A stretch of 10,021 nt of DNA from NCBI GenBank assembly GCA_022592445.1, contig JABYQR010000731.1, positions 1-10,021 on the forward strand, given 5' to 3'. Numbering within the stretch: the stretch's first letter is position 1; every line of letters starts with the position of its first letter. Under the pieces are notes generated by a model. The model ran no database searches and was not told the origin of the DNA. It worked only from the letters and a program-made list of their open reading frames with translations. The stretch is from Cytidiella melzeri. Taxonomy: Eukaryota > Basidiomycota > Agaricomycetes > Polyporales > Irpicaceae. Below are positions 1-7,134 of the stretch, in pieces. A program made the translations under genes and the position numbers.

Positions 1-660
1 TTTTGTCACGACAATTCAGAATTTTCCCCTCCCAAGCTCACTCGCATCTCTGACAATAAGTTGAAGCTTATGGAAATGAAGCGGTGGTGTAGGCGAGGTA
101 GATTCCAGGTTTTTGTGCTCACCGCTCGCTGGGATCTTTGGGATCTTGTCAGATATGGTCAGATATGCGTGCACAAGACGGCCGAAAACACACCGGTAAC
201 ACTCGGTAGCCTGCATCCCTCCCTCGAATATTACAAAAAGTACATGTACATATTGGTTGAGGAAAATTCTATATAATACATCTTTTACCGGTACAAAAAA
301 CAAGGTGTGATTGAGGCTGGAGGCTGATTTGCAACAGCGTACCCGTTTGCAAAAGGGGTTCTACAACAGTAGCGGCAAATCCTACGTGCCCCACTGGCAT
401 GATGGTCAGTGTTCGACTTTTGGCATGGTAGGTTCAAATTCGAGTTCTTTTTTTTTTCCAATAAATATTGAAAGGCGCCAGCAAAAGCCAGGGGCGCACG
501 ACAGCCGAACATACACCACTAGAGCTAACTACGAACCATCACACCGCATAAGCAACGTGGATTGGATATTCAAATTCGAGTTCAGAAGCTGGTTCGGCTT
601 GTGTGTCTGCGAACTCGATCGTAGTCGGTTGACTTGTGACTGTCCTTCGCAGAGAGCGCA
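1..660. other. No recognisable gene; short duplications only
   Basis: No open frame here resembles a known protein, and the longest ones lack convincing codon structure. Small local structures are visible: two adjacent perfect tandem duplications (gggatctt twice in 131-147, gtcagatatg twice in 148-167), a 10-T run at 448-457, and a 15-bp direct repeat (ttcaaattcgagttc) at 433-447 and 569-583. The right end probably merges into the promoter of the gene whose start codon is at 1013. Confidence 0.5.
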
Positions 661-662
661 GT

Positions 663-1012
663 CACACGCCGAACGATCCCAACTTGTCCTGAACTCCAAC
701 GTCCTTCGGACTCTTCTTCCTTGCGACTCGAAACCAAAGGCGACAACGAGATTCAACACACACTACCAACAGTCCGACGACACCGCGACAACAGGTGAGT
801 TCAGTGTTTGCTGTCAAATTGTGGGCGTCCGCTGAATTGGATTGTGTTGTAGTCTGCATACTACATATATACCAACATCACCGACGCGCTTTTCTGCATT
901 GCCAGTTACCTTTGAGCTCGTCAGCAAAGTCGCTCTTAAGAAATCTTGGCTAGTCCATCCGTGACACAAGAACCTCCGCTCTGTTTAACGAGTTTACAAC
1001 ACTGCTGCGACC
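663..1012 (+). promoter_or_regulatory. Probable 5' leader of the orphan membrane-protein gene, with intron
   Basis: The stretch is C/T- and CA-rich like a fungal leader. I see no ATG between 663 and 1012, which makes the ATG at 1013 (context CGACC before it) the natural first start codon. A 58-nt intron fits 795-852: it begins GTGAGT, has a branch-like CTGAAT, and ends TTGTAG. The transcription start cannot be placed; 663 is only the left limit of what I examined as leader. Confidence 0.5.
795..852 (+). other. Predicted 5'-UTR intron
   Basis: The donor is AG|GTGAGT at 794/795 and the acceptor is TTGTAG ending at 852, giving 58 nt, a typical basidiomycete intron length. A branch-like CTGAAT lies about 18 nt before the acceptor. 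No ATG lies in the leader on either side, so splicing would not alter the protein. Confidence 0.5.
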
Positions 1013-1927
1013 ATGAAGGGACCTCAGCGACTCATGTTCACTCCCGCTCTGGGTCCTCTGAACTCGCTTCACTCGTGCTCCGCGTATCAAGCCCCCTTGG
1101 TGCCCAATCTTTCCGCCATAGTTCTGAATCAGCCGATCTTCTCTTCGTCCGAACCGCTTGCAGCTGGCTCTGTGCCGACCCTGATATCTGGGCAAACTCT
1201 GAACTGGATCCCTTTCCTGCTCGGGTTATTTGTGTTTCTTTCTGTGGCAGCAAAGCGGGGCAATCTGTGCCCGAACGTCAAGCCAATGCAATCGAAGACG
1301 GCTTCTCCAAAACTTGCGCCTAGTACACCGGTGCGAAAGATTGCGGTGCTCTCAGCCGTCGACGAACCAGAGTACAAGTCAAGTTCCTCTGTCAACCTCT
1401 CGAGCGATCTAGACGATACCCTCGACGAGCAATCCTTGGTATCCCCGTCAGGCACAGGCTTCTTCGTCAACCACTCCTCTCCAAAGATGCTTACCTCCAG
1501 CGAAGCACCGTCCCCCATGCCTCTCTCCGTGGAAAGCCCTGTGTTCCGGCACATTTGGAGGAGTAACGCTGTGGCGGTAGCTGAGATTGCATACAAGAGA
1601 CGTCGTGCGGCAATCGTGACGAAGCTCCAACGATGGGCTGCGAAGCGCCATGAACAGGCTGTCCAAGAGGCCAGTAGGTCTCAGCAGCTGTCGACATCGG
1701 TTTCTGGCTCCTCGCTCAAGAATATTAGCAACAGAAACAGCGGAATTTTGTCGAGTTTGTCTTTTGAGAAAGATCAGCTGTTCTCCCCGAGCGTTGGTGG
1801 TGCGTTTGGATATGGCAAGGCTATCAGTCCGAGTGCGCAGAGGAAGCTTCGTGTTCGAAGGGAATGTTTGAGGGAGCGGGCAAGGGAGGTCAAAGCTGCG
1901 CACACGGCTATGAGCAATATGGATTAG
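1013..1927 (+). CDS. Orphan single-pass membrane protein, 304 aa, function unknown
   Basis: I do not recognise the family. The N-terminal 65 residues are proline- and serine-rich and not a classical signal peptide. Residues about 66-80 (from NWIPF to SVAA) form one hydrophobic segment followed at once by KR, which suggests a membrane anchor with a cytosolic C-terminal side. Residues 95-180 are Ser/Pro/Thr-rich and acidic in places (SSDLDDTLDEQ), likely disordered. Residues 178-222 form a basic, Ala- and Arg-rich probable helix (YKRRRAA, LQRWAAKRHEQA), and residues 275-295 are a second basic helix rich in Arg. The single uninterrupted frame, the lack of earlier ATG codons in the leader, and the long open frame at moderate GC support a real gene. 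It converges on the RGS gene, with about 370 bp between the stop codons. It could be a lineage-specific basidiomycete protein; no function is assigned. Confidence 0.75.
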   Translation: MKGPQRLMFTPALGPLNSLHSCSAYQAPLVPNLSAIVLNQPIFSSSEPLAAGSVPTLISGQTLNWIPFLLGLFVFLSVAAKRGNLCPNVKPMQSKTASPKLAPSTPVRKIAVLSAVDEPEYKSSSSVNLSSDLDDTLDEQSLVSPSGTGFFVNHSSPKMLTSSEAPSPMPLSVESPVFRHIWRSNAVAVAEIAYKRRRAAIVTKLQRWAAKRHEQAVQEASRSQQLSTSVSGSSLKNISNRNSGILSSLSFEKDQLFSPSVGGAFGYGKAISPSAQRKLRVRRECLRERAREVKAAHTAMSNMD

Positions 1928-2298
1928 TAGGGCACGGGCGTGGATATGAGACGCAACATGGCGGAAACTATTAGATTGGACTGGACTGGGTTTGGGACAT
2001 TGGGTACATGATTCTATTGGCACGGATAGATAGCATTGTTATTAGCAGTTTCGAGTTGACCGTCAATTTAACTGCGCCGTAACGATTCGTCAGATCACCA
2101 CCAACAACGACAACGACAAAAATGTTTGAAACGCGGTCACGTGGGAAGAACGCGTTGTATTTATCATGTCCCGTGTCACTTTTGTCTCCAAGCATAGCAA
2201 AGACGAATGTCTCCAAGATGGTAGCGACGCGGGCAGAAATAGTGTACATTCCAGAATCCAAGCCAACTTAACTATACAACATTGGAAAGTCCGACCGG
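1928..2298. other. Intergenic region between two convergent genes
   Basis: This 371-bp stretch must hold the 3' ends of both the membrane-protein gene (+) and the RGS gene (-). No gene is recognisable. A short (ACAACG)-like low-complexity run lies near 2100-2120. No canonical AATAAA signal stands out, which is normal for fungi. Confidence 0.5.
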
Positions 2299-3888
2299 TC
2301 ACTTTCCCCACGGAAGGCACAATACGACCACCGTCCAAACCACACCCCACACGAACCCCACCACTAGGATATCCGTCATCACTCTCCTGTGCACCGCCTG
2401 GATCCTCGGATCTAGCACGACGCGCTCAGGCCCAAATATCCTCGCACGACTGGACAAATTGACCTGACGCAACGAAACCTGTGAGGAAGTGGACCAAGGG
2501 CGCGGTGGATAACAGTTCGAAGATGACGGAGTAGGCGACGAAGGTCCTGGGTTTTGCAGAAGCGGATACGCGCTGTTTGGCGTTGGAGGTGTAAATGGCG
2601 TTGGAGGTAAACTCTCGGCGTCGTCTGCATCGACAAGCTGCGGGAGTTTTGACGGGGGTGGTCCCCAGGTGTCACGATGAGCGGAACTACCGATGTCGAA
2701 AAGAGTGGGTGCATGCTTTTGGTCATTAGAAGATGGGTGGAAGGAGGGAAGGATGATGGGTCCGGGTGAATTCAGGTCGAGGTCAAAGTCGGGAACATCA
2801 TCAAGAGGGACCTTGGTGACATTTGAGCTGCCCACAGAGCGGCTATGCAAGGAAAATTCTGCGTTGGGTTGGAAATGCTCTTTCTGACAACTATCATCCT
2901 GGGGTGAAGAAGGACGAGCTGCGGAATTCTCGTCGTCCGGGATCGTCAGTTCCCAAGGCCTCAGCTGAGCTGCCCCTCGTCCCCACACTTCCGTGCAAAA
3001 GCTAACATGGAGCGTGAGTGACATGCAATGACGATACAAAGCGACGACGCCAACCCACCTGCGATACCCAGCATACATTTGCATCCCACCCAGATCCAAA
3101 AATGGTACTGCCCACAGCCGCCAGGCTCGTTGGGGGGCGTGGATCTGGTTGGCCGAGTCTCCGTCGCTGTTGTGTTCAATAAAGAGACATCCGATCGCGA
3201 CTGCCCAGCCAACTAGAAATGTGCATACGCCGTAGAGCCACCAGTACAGCTGCTTTTCACGATTAATATTTGTTTCTCCTTCGAGCAAGAAGAACGGCAA
3301 CGAGGATGTCTGTAGTATCTCGTACGCCAACTGGTAGATAGGGTGAAATACGGACGGATGGGTCGTCTGTGCGAGGTGAGCGAGTGTAGCGTCTAGCAAT
3401 GTCGAAGGAATATCGAGAGTCATGGAAAGCGTCGCGGGAGAAGACGACGGGGAAGGGACCAGGAACGTGTTTGCAACCGAGGCACACTCGACACGGAAGG
3501 GCTGTCGATCCGCCTGTGGCATTAGGCAGGCAGTTGTTGCGCGGGAGGCTGTTGCGTACAAACGGGTCTGGCTGGACAGTGTCGTTGAAGACGCTTTGGA
3601 CGTGAAGCGTGCAAGGCGTGCTGGGGACGGCAACTTGAAGTCCAAGGTGCTGGTAGAAGGGCCTGCTCCAGACACAGGAGGGCTGAGACTCTGCAGTTGA
3701 GGTGGCAAGGAGAGAAAACGCGAGCGGTAAGACTGGTACCATACTACAAACCGGAGATACTCGACAGAGTGCTGCTTGTACATGAGAAACGACTCGAAGT
3801 CCTTGAGCGAGATGGGCTCGCAGGTCTTGCCCGCGAGGATATCATCGAGGGTGAGCGTTGCGAGCGGCCTGGAGAGCTTGACGGGCAT
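2299..3888 (-). CDS. RGS-domain protein with three predicted membrane helices
   Basis: Regulators of G-protein signalling speed GTP hydrolysis by heterotrimeric G-alpha subunits; here the helices would place the protein in a membrane, as in Rax1-like and other fungal RGS membrane proteins. The start is the ATG at 3886-3888 (MPVKLSRPL); a TTG two codons earlier is not needed. Residues about 13-58 (DDILAG, then LKDFESFLMYKQHS, LRFVVWYQSY) match the N-terminal RGS helices. A Ser/Pro-rich insert (about 60-125) follows. Residues about 126-205 (QPFRVECASV, THPSVFHPIYQLAYEIL, LPFFLL) match the C-terminal RGS helices. NINREKQLYWW then leads into a helix at about 215-238, and RAWRLWAVPFLDLGGMQMY is a second. 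After a predicted 57-nt intron (3002-3058) comes FCTEVWGRGAAQLRPWEL, a motif I recall from this family. A long Pro/Ser-rich tail and a final helix (DILVVGFVWGVVW) end the protein. The length is 510 aa spliced and 529 unspliced. The coordinates span the intron. GAP activity is untested because the split RGS box is divergent. Confidence 0.85.
   Translation of the reverse strand: MPVKLSRPLATLTLDDILAGKTCEPISLKDFESFLMYKQHSVEYLRFVVWYQSYRSRFLSLPPQLQSLSPPVSGAGPSTSTLDFKLPSPARLARFTSKASSTTLSSQTRLYATASRATTACLMPQADRQPFRVECASVANTFLVPSPSSSPATLSMTLDIPSTLLDATLAHLAQTTHPSVFHPIYQLAYEILQTSSLPFFLLEGETNINREKQLYWWLYGVCTFLVGWAVAIGCLFIEHNSDGDSANQIHAPQRAWRLWAVPFLDLGGMQMYAGYRRWVGVVALYRHCMSLTLHVSFCTEVWGRGAAQLRPWELTIPDDENSAARPSSPQDDSCQKEHFQPNAEFSLHSRSVGSSNVTKVPLDDVPDFDLDLNSPGPIILPSFHPSSNDQKHAPTLFDIGSSAHRDTWGPPPSKLPQLVDADDAESLPPTPFTPPTPNSAYPLLQNPGPSSPTPSSSNCYPPRPWSTSSQVSLRQVNLSSRARIFGPERVVLDPRIQAVHRRVMTDILVVGFVWGVVWTVVVLCLPWGK
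3002..3058 (-). other. Predicted in-frame intron of the RGS gene (57 nt)
   Basis: On the minus strand, CGCAG is followed by the donor GTGGGTTGG, and the segment ends CATGTTAG before CTTTTGCACG. It contains CTCAC as a branch-like site. The length is divisible by three and it has no stop codon, so an ORF scan reads through it. Removal fuses YAGYR to SFCTEVWGRG, giving a continuous family-like motif in place of a 19-residue insert with no apparent family match. Confidence 0.65.
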
Positions 3889-4190
3889 TGCCAAGGGTGA
3901 AGGCGGGGAACAAGAGAGGTCTCATTGGTGGTGGAGGATATTGAGAGAGGGATGAAGTGCGGATGCTGTCCTTTCTTGATCAGACTCCGAGCGAGCGTCT
4001 CCATTTTGTCTCGATCAGGAATTGTCTCATCACCGGAAAACATAGATCGCGAACCAAACCTTACGTGACGGAGGTTTCAAATTTGGCGGCTTCAATGCAA
4101 CTTGACAAGTGAGTGTGGAATCTAAAACTATGAAAATCTCAACTGACTTCGCTCAACTTTGCGGCCATGCATAGTGTTTGGGGCTTGAGT
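3889..4190 (-). promoter_or_regulatory. Leader/promoter region of the RGS gene
   Basis: This stretch separates the divergent RGS gene and the GH16 relic. On the minus strand it contains upstream ATGs at 4041-4043 and 4002-4004 in one frame. That frame stays open to 3744 and so overlaps the RGS start in another frame. Whether either ATG is transcribed depends on the unknown start site. No TATA box is clear. Confidence 0.35.
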
Positions 4191-5522
4191 CTTGTAGATA
4201 CACGCACGGCAAGCCGTGGAAGCTGGTGACGGTCCAGCGACGAGTTCAGCGTGGATGGTCGTGCCTTCTATCCCGGCGACGGCTATCTTCACTTCTGGCA
4301 AGCTAACAACACAGAGTGCTATAATCCTGCCGCTATCACTACACGGAATGGATCGCTCGAGGTTACGTTGAGCCAGGAAGAGAGTAAGTTCTGCTTCACC
4401 TGCGGATTAATCGAAACTTCCGTGGTCCTCCGTGGTATCACTATCATCTTCGGTTTCTGACACGCCATCTGGACGACGGCTTGTACACACAGTTACGGTG
4501 CAGCTCTCGACGGAATAGCATGTCTATGGTTACTAAACACATTTTGAACGGTCTTCCCCTTGCTGCAACCGCGAACGGCGTGCTGTCATTCATTACCGGA
4601 CAAAGTTTGTCACTCCGGTCCCGTTCACTCTGATCGTACATATGTTAGACGTGCTGCACTTCGAACCAGTAAGTATTTTCAAGCTACGGTATGTTGCGTA
4701 GTACTCAAGAATATCCAGATCAGTGGAAACCCCATCAATGCCTCACCGGACAAGTCGAGCAGTAAGTGAAGTTTTGCTCAATGTTCTACTTTTGTCTGAG
4801 TTGTTCATAGCACTTCAGTACGAATGGCTCAACACTACCGCTAACTCGATCATCCCTTACGAGACCAGTCCCTACACAAACCCATATCAGGGTGCAGCAT
4901 ACCAACAAGCTGCTTCTTCACTCACATACGCAGGTAAGTTCTCACGGTAATTTGCCATTGTCGTGCTAGGGCTATCATGAACATTCACGCGTACGAGCTC
5001 TCTGGCGAAACTTATGGAATGCAATATCTGCGTGTAGTTGACAATGCGGTGGGCTGACTGACTGTTTTGTACATGCGTCCTTTGATCTAACAAACTTCTG
5101 TAGTATATTGCTTGGAATGCCAACGTCCAGATCGATCAGCCTGGTATGGATGCTGACGCAGCTGTTGAGATTTTCGGCTCTTCCTGTTCCTCAAGAATAT
5201 GTATATTTCTGTCAATCAGTGGATGTGGAGAAACTTTGCATTTGTGGTCTTGAAACATCTCACATCCACATCTACCATGAAAGTCGACTGTATTCGTGTC
5301 TATCAACATCCCGACGATGAAGAACGTTGGTTGTGACCCAATCAATTTCCGAACTGCTGCATACATCAATCAGTGAAACACTTCTCCGTGATCTGTGGAA
5401 TCCTACCACATTGCTGACCCTCCTTGCAGATACGTAGAGGTGTACTCGATTCCAAACTTGATTACATGGGTCAACAATTTGGTCAGCAGGTACCCAAGAA
5501 CACTTTCATAGGACAGTGCTAA
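4191..5522 (+). pseudogene. Decayed GH16 Kre6/Skn1-family (beta-1,6-glucan synthesis) gene
   Basis: Kre6/Skn1 proteins are type II membrane proteins of the secretory pathway with a GH16-like lumenal domain, needed for cell-wall beta-1,6-glucan. Family pieces appear in order but in changing frames: GKPWKLV (4208-4228), SSDEFSVDGRAFYPGD (from 4233), HFWQANN, AITTRNGSLEVTLSQEE, KFCFTCGLIETSV, LNGLPLAATANG (about 4547-4580), SGPVHSDRTYVRRAAL (about 4612-4660), LTGQVEQ, EWLNTTANSIIP and NPYQGAAYQQA (about 4820-4915), YELSGE, DADAAVEI, PVPQEYVY, NFAFVVLKHLT, STMKVDCIRVYQHPDD (about 5270-5318), and the terminal PKNTFIGQC with TAA at 5520-5522. Ancestral introns are still visible, for example 4762-4810 and 5049-5103, so this is an old genomic copy and not a retrocopy. 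The stretch after SQEE is deleted, the catalytic ExDxxE region is unrecognisable, and the cytosolic tail and membrane anchor are missing. Confidence 0.85.
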
Positions 5523-5955
5523 GCTGTGTCCTCTGTCGGCTGAGCCATCTTTCTACCTGCTTCAAAAAATGGTCGGAACTGCCGTTAGGCAGTGCATAGA
5601 GCCCCGGAAGCATGATCATTTGTTTGTCTAAGTTTGGAATTGGACTAAACCCTCTTAGCATACCCAGACCGTGACATGGGATCCTTGGTTTGGAAACCTC
5701 CACATTCTCACCCTACTGATTGGCACCTTCATTTCTGGTTTTTTTGTAGATAGGTGGCTTCCATGAGCTCAGCTAGTGAGTCTCATGTATCTGTTTTTTT
5801 CTTACTGGCAACTGTGTGCACTGTACAGTACTATATCATTCTTAGTCTGCTTTGAACAACTTCTGGCAATCTCAAGCAAATGTGTGATGTGCAGCTTCTT
5901 ATCAAGCAAGTGGACTACTATTTACAGGTGGCAAATGAAACATGATTGATATCTG
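5523..5955. other. Intergenic region, no recognisable gene
   Basis: No frame shows similarity to anything I know. The minus-strand open frame at 5506-5703 overlaps the pseudogene end and looks accidental. A 10-bp palindrome (actgtacagt) lies near 5820. The right end should contain the 3' UTR of the secreted-protein gene. Confidence 0.5.
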
Positions 5956-6519
5956 TCATGACCTGAACAATTCTTTTGTAGGCAACTGGATTTCTGATAA
6001 AAGCCTTTTGACCTCTGGATCATTTACCTGTTGGGACAGCTCTTCCACCTTCTCCGGATGCTTCAGCAAATATTGGATATAAATAAACCATTGTTGTCCT
6101 TCAACTGGCATTCCACCTGGAGGCCCCTTCAATCTGTGGCCATTGGATATGGCCTCCCGTGTTTCCACCAAAGCACGTTCCAATTCCACCGCCTGCCGCT
6201 CAGGTGTGTGCTTTTCCCTGAAGTCTACTACATATGTCTTGGCAGCCTCCAATTCTGCTGGAGTTGGCCATGATTCCTCATCTGCATCATAAAGATCATG
6301 CTTCGACTTTGAGAAGAGGTGAACCCGTTTGTTGAGATCATTTCCATGAAGTACACACAGATCAGAAGAGTTGTCTGGGATGCATCTCTCCAAGATGTTG
6401 GTGGAAGTGGGATTGTGGGATCCTCTATTGCCATACGGGGTGGCAGACACAGTCACAGTGGTATGGAATGTGCTGGTGACAGCAGTGGCAAACAAAACAA
6501 GAGAGGTTGAGAACCGCAT
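5956..6519 (-). CDS. Small secreted protein, 187 aa, function unknown
   Basis: The start is the ATG at 6517-6519; the open frame continues six codons upstream only to a TTG. Residues 1-26 (MRFSTSLVLFATAV onward, ending VSA before TPYG) form a good signal peptide. The mature part begins with a short Asn/Ser-rich stretch, has only two cysteines (46 and 55, flanking an NSS glycosylation sequon), then a dibasic KR at 64-65 that a Kex2-type protease could cut. The remainder is highly charged and probably helical: WPTPAELEAAKTYVVDF, RQAVELERALVETREAI, QQWFIYIQYLLKHPEKVEEL and DPEVKRLLSEIQLP. No domain is recognised, and residues of known enzyme active sites are not apparent. Codons are less GC-rich than in the genes on the left, which fits a fast-evolving accessory or effector-like gene. 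The tandem exon-like modules begin immediately upstream. Confidence 0.65.
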   Translation of the reverse strand: MRFSTSLVLFATAVTSTFHTTVTVSATPYGNRGSHNPTSTNILERCIPDNSSDLCVLHGNDLNKRVHLFSKSKHDLYDADEESWPTPAELEAAKTYVVDFREKHTPERQAVELERALVETREAISNGHRLKGPPGGMPVEGQQWFIYIQYLLKHPEKVEELSQQVNDPEVKRLLSEIQLPTKELFRS

Positions 6520-6577
6520 GATAGGGTAGGATGTCAAAGGGTGTGAAAAGGGCTTGAACAGGCAGTAAAATGGCTAG

Positions 6578-6850
6578 CTGAAGAGTTATTCAGGGTTTAG
6601 TAACCCAAGGCATTTGCAAGTGCAACACAGATAACATTGTACTTACCAACCAGTGCTGAAGCAATAGAAAGACCTGCAGTTTGATAAGAGTTTGAATGAA
6701 CAGTGATATGGATAGCTATAAGAACAACATAAGTACAGTGATCCAAGGTGTGTCCAACATGGGAGACCATGTACTTACCGGCCAGCACTGAATCAATGAA
6801 AAGACTTGGAGCAACAGATATGATTGTAAGGGTGGGCTTAATGTATCCTG
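6578..6850 (-). repeat. Tandem exon-intron modules with two 69-nt mini-exons
   Basis: On the minus strand, 6779-6847 (69 nt) is preceded by CCACAG and followed by GTAAGTAC. 6647-6715 (69 nt) is preceded by CTTATAG and followed by the same GTAAGTAC. The segments between have intron sizes: 6716-6778 is 63 nt, and 6578-6646 is 69 nt, ending CTCTTCAG with a TACTAAA-like branch site. The 3' halves of the two mini-exons align clearly (TCTTT, ATTG.TTCAG..CTGG), the introns also resemble each other, and the sequence starting at 6577 resembles the start of the second mini-exon. The modules are therefore tandem duplicates of about 132-138 bp. Each mini-exon would encode 23 residues, hydrophobic in two frames. 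They cannot join the secreted-protein ORF in frame, because that frame reads TAG just inside 6577. They could be leader exons, a separate small gene or a relic. Confidence 0.55.
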
Positions 6851-7134
6851 TGGTTAATGTGCAGTGCTGATGCAACAAGTCTTAGATTAGCTCCTGTGCT
6901 ACAAGCTTTGGTCGTGGTGCATGACACATGATGGACAGTACTTGTATCAGGATCATCAATTGCATCTCCTGATTCCTGAAGAATGAGATATTGTTCCAGC
7001 GTGTACCAGCCCATTGACACTTTTTCAGATGTGACCCTCTTGTTTCCCAAAGCATGGGAATTGACACGGAGACAAGGCTCGACGTGACAGACAGGGACAC
7101 GAAGTGGATATCGACGAGGAGGTGGTGGAAGGCG
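6851..7134 (-). other. Unassigned stretch between the mini-exon modules and the LTR
   Basis: Minus-strand frames stay open for 70-86 codons (6838-7050 and 6882-7142), but neither begins with an obvious start codon in good context and I recognise neither product. The part near 6855-6885 (TTGCATCAGCACTG on the minus strand) resembles the end of the mini-exons and may be a further decayed module. 7060-7134 is visibly more GC-rich than its left neighbour and abuts the proposed LTR edge. Confidence 0.35.

Noticed and set aside
390..460. Possible tRNA gene (A-box, B-box and T-run)
   Set aside because: No acceptor, anticodon or T-stem pairing can be formed, and the A-to-B distance (36) is shorter than in a normal tRNA. 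Kept only as a weak relic observation.
311..835. 174-codon plus-strand open frame
   Set aside because: No protein-like composition or start context, and it runs into the predicted leader intron at 795; its right part is better explained as the leader of the gene at 1013.
1448..2023. 191-codon minus-strand open frame opposite the orphan membrane protein
   Set aside because: It lies antisense to a better supported gene and reads as a shadow frame with no recognisable domain.
2961..3742. Two long minus-strand frames overlapping the RGS gene
   Set aside because: They are alternative frames of the RGS coding sequence, where the other frame gives family motifs.
5506..5703. 65-codon minus-strand frame
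   Set aside because: Overlaps the end of the GH16 relic, with no signal peptide, domain or splice context.
6031..6273. 80-codon plus-strand frame opposite the secreted protein
   Set aside because: Shadow of the minus-strand gene, which has a signal peptide and consistent helical composition.
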